In this document: positions 60,894-64,000 of the stretch, piece by piece
Layout: each line of letters starts with the position of its first letter
How positions within the stretch are numbered: the stretch's first letter is position 1
DNA from: Acidisoma sp965199065
GTDB lineage: Bacteria; Pseudomonadota; Alphaproteobacteria; Acetobacterales; Acetobacteraceae
Assembly (NCBI RefSeq): GCF_965199065.1
Contig: NZ_CBDAQN010000003.1
Location: 868,001 to 932,000 of the forward strand
Reading direction: 5' to 3'
Length of the DNA: 64,000 nucleotides
The notes under the pieces: model-generated
Databases searched by the model: none
Seen by the model: only the letters and a program-made list of their open reading frames with translations
Told to the model about the DNA's origin: nothing
Made by a program: the position numbers and the translations under genes

Positions 60894-61433
60894 TCAGGCC
60901 GCCGGGAAGCGGGCGCTGATGGTATCGCCCGTGAAATGCGGCACCCAGCCGGAGGTGTCGGTGAATATCCGCAGCGCCGTGAAGAAGGGCTGCTCGCCGG
61001 CGTCGAACCAGTGCTTGATGTTGGCCGGCACGCTGATGAGGTCGCCGGCCGTGCAGTGCGCGTCGTAGATGCGCCCGTCGAGGTGCAGGATGAAGTTGCC
61101 CGACCCGTGAACGAAGAAGCGAACCTCGTCCTCCGTGTGGCTGTGCTCGTTGATGAACTTCGCACGCAGCGGGGCCGCCTGCGGATGGTTCGGGGTGAGC
61201 TTGATCACGTCAGCCGAACCGGCTCCGGATACGCCCATCAGCGTGTCGAGATAAGGCTTGTATGCGGCGAGGATCGTCTCCGCGTCGTCGTCCGGGGAGA
61301 GCGTCACCGGGCTCTCCCAGCGCTCGAACCGGACGCCGATGGCATTCAGTTGCTCGGCAATGGTCGCGGCATCCTCGGTCCGCAGGATGGCCGTGTCCGG
61401 CGAATCATCGTGGTAGATTGTCAGGCGGCTCAT
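60894..61433 (-). CDS. mtnD: Acireductone dioxygenase
   Basis: 179 residues, cupin fold. Metal ligands in NEHSHTEDEVRFFV (HxHxxxxE) and the fourth histidine in ANIKHWFDAG. Fe or Ni decides whether methionine precursor or CO plus formate is made. The start overlaps the mtnB stop by 4 bp. Confidence 0.95.
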   Translation of the reverse strand: MSRLTIYHDDSPDTAILRTEDAATIAEQLNAIGVRFERWESPVTLSPDDDAETILAAYKPYLDTLMGVSGAGSADVIKLTPNHPQAAPLRAKFINEHSHTEDEVRFFVHGSGNFILHLDGRIYDAHCTAGDLISVPANIKHWFDAGEQPFFTALRIFTDTSGWVPHFTGDTISARFPAA

Positions 61434-62113
61434 TGGAGCTTCCTCCGTTCAATTTCCGTCGCCAGCAGGAATTCCAGCGCTTCCATGCGATTGAGGGCGG
61501 TGGTCACATCCGCCCCCCACACATAGACGCCGTGGCCCCTGAGCACATAGCCGATCGGCGCCTCTCCCGCCTCCAGAGCCGGCGCAAGCCGGTCCGCCAG
61601 CCGCTGCATATCCTGGTCGTTATCGACGACGAGAAGAGAGGCTGTCGCGTCATGCGTGGAAAACGCGTTCCAGGCCTTGAGGATCTCGTAGCCTTCTAGG
61701 TGGATCGCATCAGCATCGGGAAGCGCCAGCGTCAGCGCCGTCGCAGGGATCGAATGGCCGTGCAGGACGGACCCCGCCGCCGGCCACAGGCGATAGATCT
61801 GGCAATGAAGCAAGGTCTCGGCGCTCGGCCGCATACCAGAGGTCAGGCTGCGGCCATCGAAATCGACGGCGATGATATCGCGCGGCTGCAGGAAGCCTTT
61901 ATGGACACCACTGCGTGTGATCGCCATGCGGTTGCCATCCATGCGGGCGCTGAGGTTGCCGCTGGTCGCGGGCACCCAGCCGCGCTGGTCCATGCGGCGG
62001 CCAGCCGTCACCAACGCCTCCGCCAGCTCCGGCGGAACCGCAGCTGCATCCGAGCCATCGTCGACGGCGGAAGACATTCCGCCTGACGCCCGCGCATCCG
62101 CCGTCGTTGCCAC
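61430..62113 (-). CDS. mtnB: Methylthioribulose-1-phosphate dehydratase
   Basis: 227 residues, class II aldolase fold. Zn site LHGHSIPAT with a later His (LRGHGVYVWG), and SGNLSARMDG near the N-terminus. Feeds mtnC and mtnD. mtnA and mtnK/mtnP are not in the window, so upstream steps lie elsewhere. Confidence 0.93.
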   Translation of the reverse strand: MATTADARASGGMSSAVDDGSDAAAVPPELAEALVTAGRRMDQRGWVPATSGNLSARMDGNRMAITRSGVHKGFLQPRDIIAVDFDGRSLTSGMRPSAETLLHCQIYRLWPAAGSVLHGHSIPATALTLALPDADAIHLEGYEILKAWNAFSTHDATASLLVVDNDQDMQRLADRLAPALEAGEAPIGYVLRGHGVYVWGADVTTALNRMEALEFLLATEIERRKLQ

Positions 62114-62133
62114 GCGGCCGAACCCGCAGCGGC

Positions 62134-62385
62134 TCAGCTTTGGGTGTGAACGGTGGTCTTCGGACGGACGGTGGTCGAAGTCGGAACCTCCTGGCCCGGG
62201 GCGGACAACGTCGCAGCGGGCTTGTCCGATGCCATCGACGCATCGTCGTCTTCAGCCATGTTCTTCTTGAAGGATTTGATGCCCTTGGCGAAGTCTCCCA
62301 TCAGATGACTGACCTTGCCGCTGCCGAACAGCAGGAGCAGGACCAGAATGACGATCAGCCAATGCCAGATGCTCAACGAGCCCAT
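62134..62385 (-). CDS. tatA: Sec-independent translocase subunit TatA
   Basis: 83 residues. Single N-terminal helix SIWHWLIVILVLLLLFGSGK, amphipathic helix VSHLMGDFAKGIKSFKKNM, then a flexible acidic and Thr-rich tail. Forms the export pore of the twin-arginine system. tatB and tatC are not next to it. 20 bp upstream of mtnB on the same strand. Confidence 0.95.
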   Translation of the reverse strand: MGSLSIWHWLIVILVLLLLFGSGKVSHLMGDFAKGIKSFKKNMAEDDDASMASDKPAATLSAPGQEVPTSTTVRPKTTVHTQS

Positions 62386-62629
62386 TTTGCCTCCCTCGGG
62401 GATAATCCCCCAAGCTTCGCCTCAGATGTCACGGGGGCGGTAGCACGGCAAGCCGCATCCCGAGCGTCACATCATAACCTTTGGTCATGGCTTCCACCAG
62501 CGCCGCTCGAAAGTTGATTACTCACCTACTTGTCCACAGCTTTCTGAGTGCTGCCCGTCATAATACCATTGGCGTATCTCCCCCAAGCCTCTACACTATC
62601 TAGTAGTTCACAGGCTAAGGGACCACGAT

Positions 62630-63112
62630 ATGGAGTGGAATGAGACGGTAATCGCGGAACTTAGGGGGCTTTGGGCGGCTGGGCTGTCGACCGCCGAGAT
62701 CGGCCGCCGCCTCGGTATTTCAAAGAACGCGGTGGTCGGGAAGGCGCACCGTCTCGACCTCTCGCCGCGACCATCTCCGATCCGGCGGCAGGAGCGCGAC
62801 CCCAACGCGCCGCCGCCCGCGCCACGCGCGGTGGGCCCGACGCTGGCGCCTCTGCCGTCCCGTCCGGCCCCTGCCCCGGCGCCTGTCGCTCATGTGGTCG
62901 CGCCTGCGCCAAAGCCTCCACTCCCGCGTCGCCTGACGGCGGTGGCTGCGCCCGTTGTCCGGGTGTCCGCCTGTTGCTGGCCGATTGGGGAGCCCGGCAA
63001 GCCCAGCTTTCACTTCTGCGATGCCGTCGCCCTTCAGGGGAAACCCTATTGCGCCGAGCATGCACAACTGGCCTACGTGAAAATCCGGGACCGGCGCGAC
63101 GACGCGGCATAA
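62630..63112 (+). CDS. gcrA: GcrA cell-cycle regulator
   Basis: 160 residues. N-terminal HTH (WNETVIAELRGLWAAGLSTA, then IGRRLGISKNAVVGKAHRLD) followed by a Pro/Ala linker and the sigma-70-interacting domain with CCWPIGEPGKPSFHFC and YCAEHAQLAY. GcrA binds methylated GANTC promoters in alphaproteobacteria and is confined to the class, so it is a strong taxonomic marker. Confidence 0.95.
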   Translation: MEWNETVIAELRGLWAAGLSTAEIGRRLGISKNAVVGKAHRLDLSPRPSPIRRQERDPNAPPPAPRAVGPTLAPLPSRPAPAPAPVAHVVAPAPKPPLPRRLTAVAAPVVRVSACCWPIGEPGKPSFHFCDAVALQGKPYCAEHAQLAYVKIRDRRDDAA

Positions 63113-63188
63113 TCTGCCGGCGCCCCGGCTTCCCCGTCCCAGGCGCATCCTCCACCTGGGAACGGCAGGGCAAGGGCTAGGTTGACCG

Positions 63189-64000
63189 ATGGGTGCTGCG
63201 CTGCCGCCTTTTCTCTGGGCCGAAGAAGCGCCTGACGCGGCGGGCGGGTGCCAAACCTGCCCGGCATGCGGCGACACCGCGTCAAAGTCGCCGATCTGCG
63301 TCTCGGCATCGCAAGCGGAGCCCGCTTGGCGTCTCCTGCGGTGCCCCGCCTGCGGCTGTGGCTTCTTCGAGCGACAGGCGATCGCCGACTATGCCGACGA
63401 AGGCATGACCGGCGTCTCGACGACCTACTTTCTGCAGCAGGGCGCAGCCGTCGACGTATTCGCAGACATCCTCGCCCATATCCGGAAACCGCCCGGTTCA
63501 GCCTACGTCGAAATCGGCTGCGGCTTCGGCTTCGGCCTCGACATCGGCAGCCACGCCATGGGGTGGACGTGCCGGGGCATGGATCCTGCCAAGCTCGCCG
63601 AAGTCGGGCGCGATCTGCTCGGGGTCGACATCACGCTCGCGTATTTCAGTCCCGAGACCGTTTCCGACGCCAGCGTCGACATCGTCATGGCAACGGAGGT
63701 GCTAGAGCACCTGCCCGATCCAACCACGTTTCTACGAGAGGTCCATCGCGGCCTGAAGCCCGACGGCGTCGTGGTTCTCACGACCCCCGATGTGGCCGCC
63801 GTGCAGCCGGCCATTGCCAAGAGCGCGTTGAACGCCACGCTGTCGATCGGCCTTCACCTCATCCTGCACAGCCGAACCAGCCTGGAGGGCGCTCTGCGGG
63901 CCGCCGGCTTCTCGCAAATCCGCATCGAGAGCGACGGCTGGAAGCTCACCGCCTTCGCCTCGGCCGTGCCGCTCGACCTTCGCGATGACCCGTCGGAGCG
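63189..64000 (+). CDS. Class I SAM-dependent methyltransferase with N-terminal zinc ribbon (3' end outside window)
   Basis: At least 270 residues, open to the window end. N-terminal CQTCPACGD and LRCPACGCGFFE look like a four-Cys zinc ribbon. Then the SAM motif AYVEIGCGFGFGLDIG, motif II TCRGMDPAKLAEVGRDLLG, and VDIVMATEVLEHLPDPTTFL with HRGLKPDGVVVLTTP. This is the methyltransferase-11/23 type with unknown substrate, often in polysaccharide or small-molecule modification. The start ATG 63189 is the first one before the Cys pairs and leaves 76 bp after gcrA. Confidence 0.82.
   Translation, partial: MGAALPPFLWAEEAPDAAGGCQTCPACGDTASKSPICVSASQAEPAWRLLRCPACGCGFFERQAIADYADEGMTGVSTTYFLQQGAAVDVFADILAHIRKPPGSAYVEIGCGFGFGLDIGSHAMGWTCRGMDPAKLAEVGRDLLGVDITLAYFSPETVSDASVDIVMATEVLEHLPDPTTFLREVHRGLKPDGVVVLTTPDVAAVQPAIAKSALNATLSIGLHLILHSRTSLEGALRAAGFSQIRIESDGWKLTAFASAVPLDLRDDPSE

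Noticed and set aside
62661..63277. Minus-strand and alternative-frame ORFs over gcrA
   Set aside because: gcrA has unmistakable N- and C-terminal domains; the others are shadows of the Pro/Ala linker.

Overview
The window reads as a GC-rich alphaproteobacterial chromosome segment. GcrA, a ChvG/ChvI two-component pair, the Lrp-trxB-LysR gene order and the style of the ABC and Omp genes all fit that class. Three copies of a short T-run/A-run stem-loop element, plus tens of ISSGGT-type adhesin repeats, suggest Acetobacteraceae or a relative; that narrower placement is my inference from memory of such genomes. No prophage, complete insertion sequence, CRISPR array or rRNA operon was seen.

Layout. 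1-16.2 kb is mostly housekeeping: the end of uvrA, a CBS protein, a Rieske-ferredoxin reductase, frameshifted SDR and VOC genes, an Hsp70-like ATPase, chrA, a YdcF-like protein, an M23 peptidase, OmpW, gpsA, an Lrp regulator, trxB, a LysR regulator, nth, mnmA and a phosphoesterase, followed by tRNA-Met(CAT). 16.5-25.8 kb is mixed accessory and metabolic DNA: an acyltransferase, NUDIX, dienelactone hydrolase, amidase, small secreted proteins, an ABC exporter, an MpaB-family oxygenase and remnants of two degraded genes. 25.8-33 kb holds a very large surface protein (AIDA-type repeats, a Gly-X-Thr collagen-like stretch and a type-I-secretion-like C-terminus) followed 38 bp later, on the same strand, by a GT2-TPR glycosyltransferase. 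33.1-37.3 kb is a potABCD-type polyamine importer operon.

38.4-53.3 kb is the metabolic centrepiece: a soluble diiron propane/acetone monooxygenase operon of the mimABCD/prmABCD type with an amidohydrolase, an MIP18-domain protein, a dedicated GroEL and a sigma-54 activator. Upstream on the same strand lies an alcohol dehydrogenase-WD40-61 aa operon, divergent from a second sigma-54 activator. Both operons have a recognisable -24/-12 promoter and, 85-140 bp upstream of the predicted start, a pair of 16-17 bp palindromes (TGTYC-N6/7-GRACA) about 30 bp apart. I infer a co-regulated module: monooxygenase makes 2-propanol (or acetol), the dehydrogenase oxidises the alcohol, and the chaperonin and MIP18 protein mature the hydroxylase.

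53.3-64 kb: a kinase plus PLP phospho-lyase-type pair, chvG/chvI, a HugZ-like protein, a NUDIX hydrolase, alkB, mtnC-mtnD-mtnB (partial methionine salvage), tatA, gcrA and the start of a methyltransferase gene that runs off the window.
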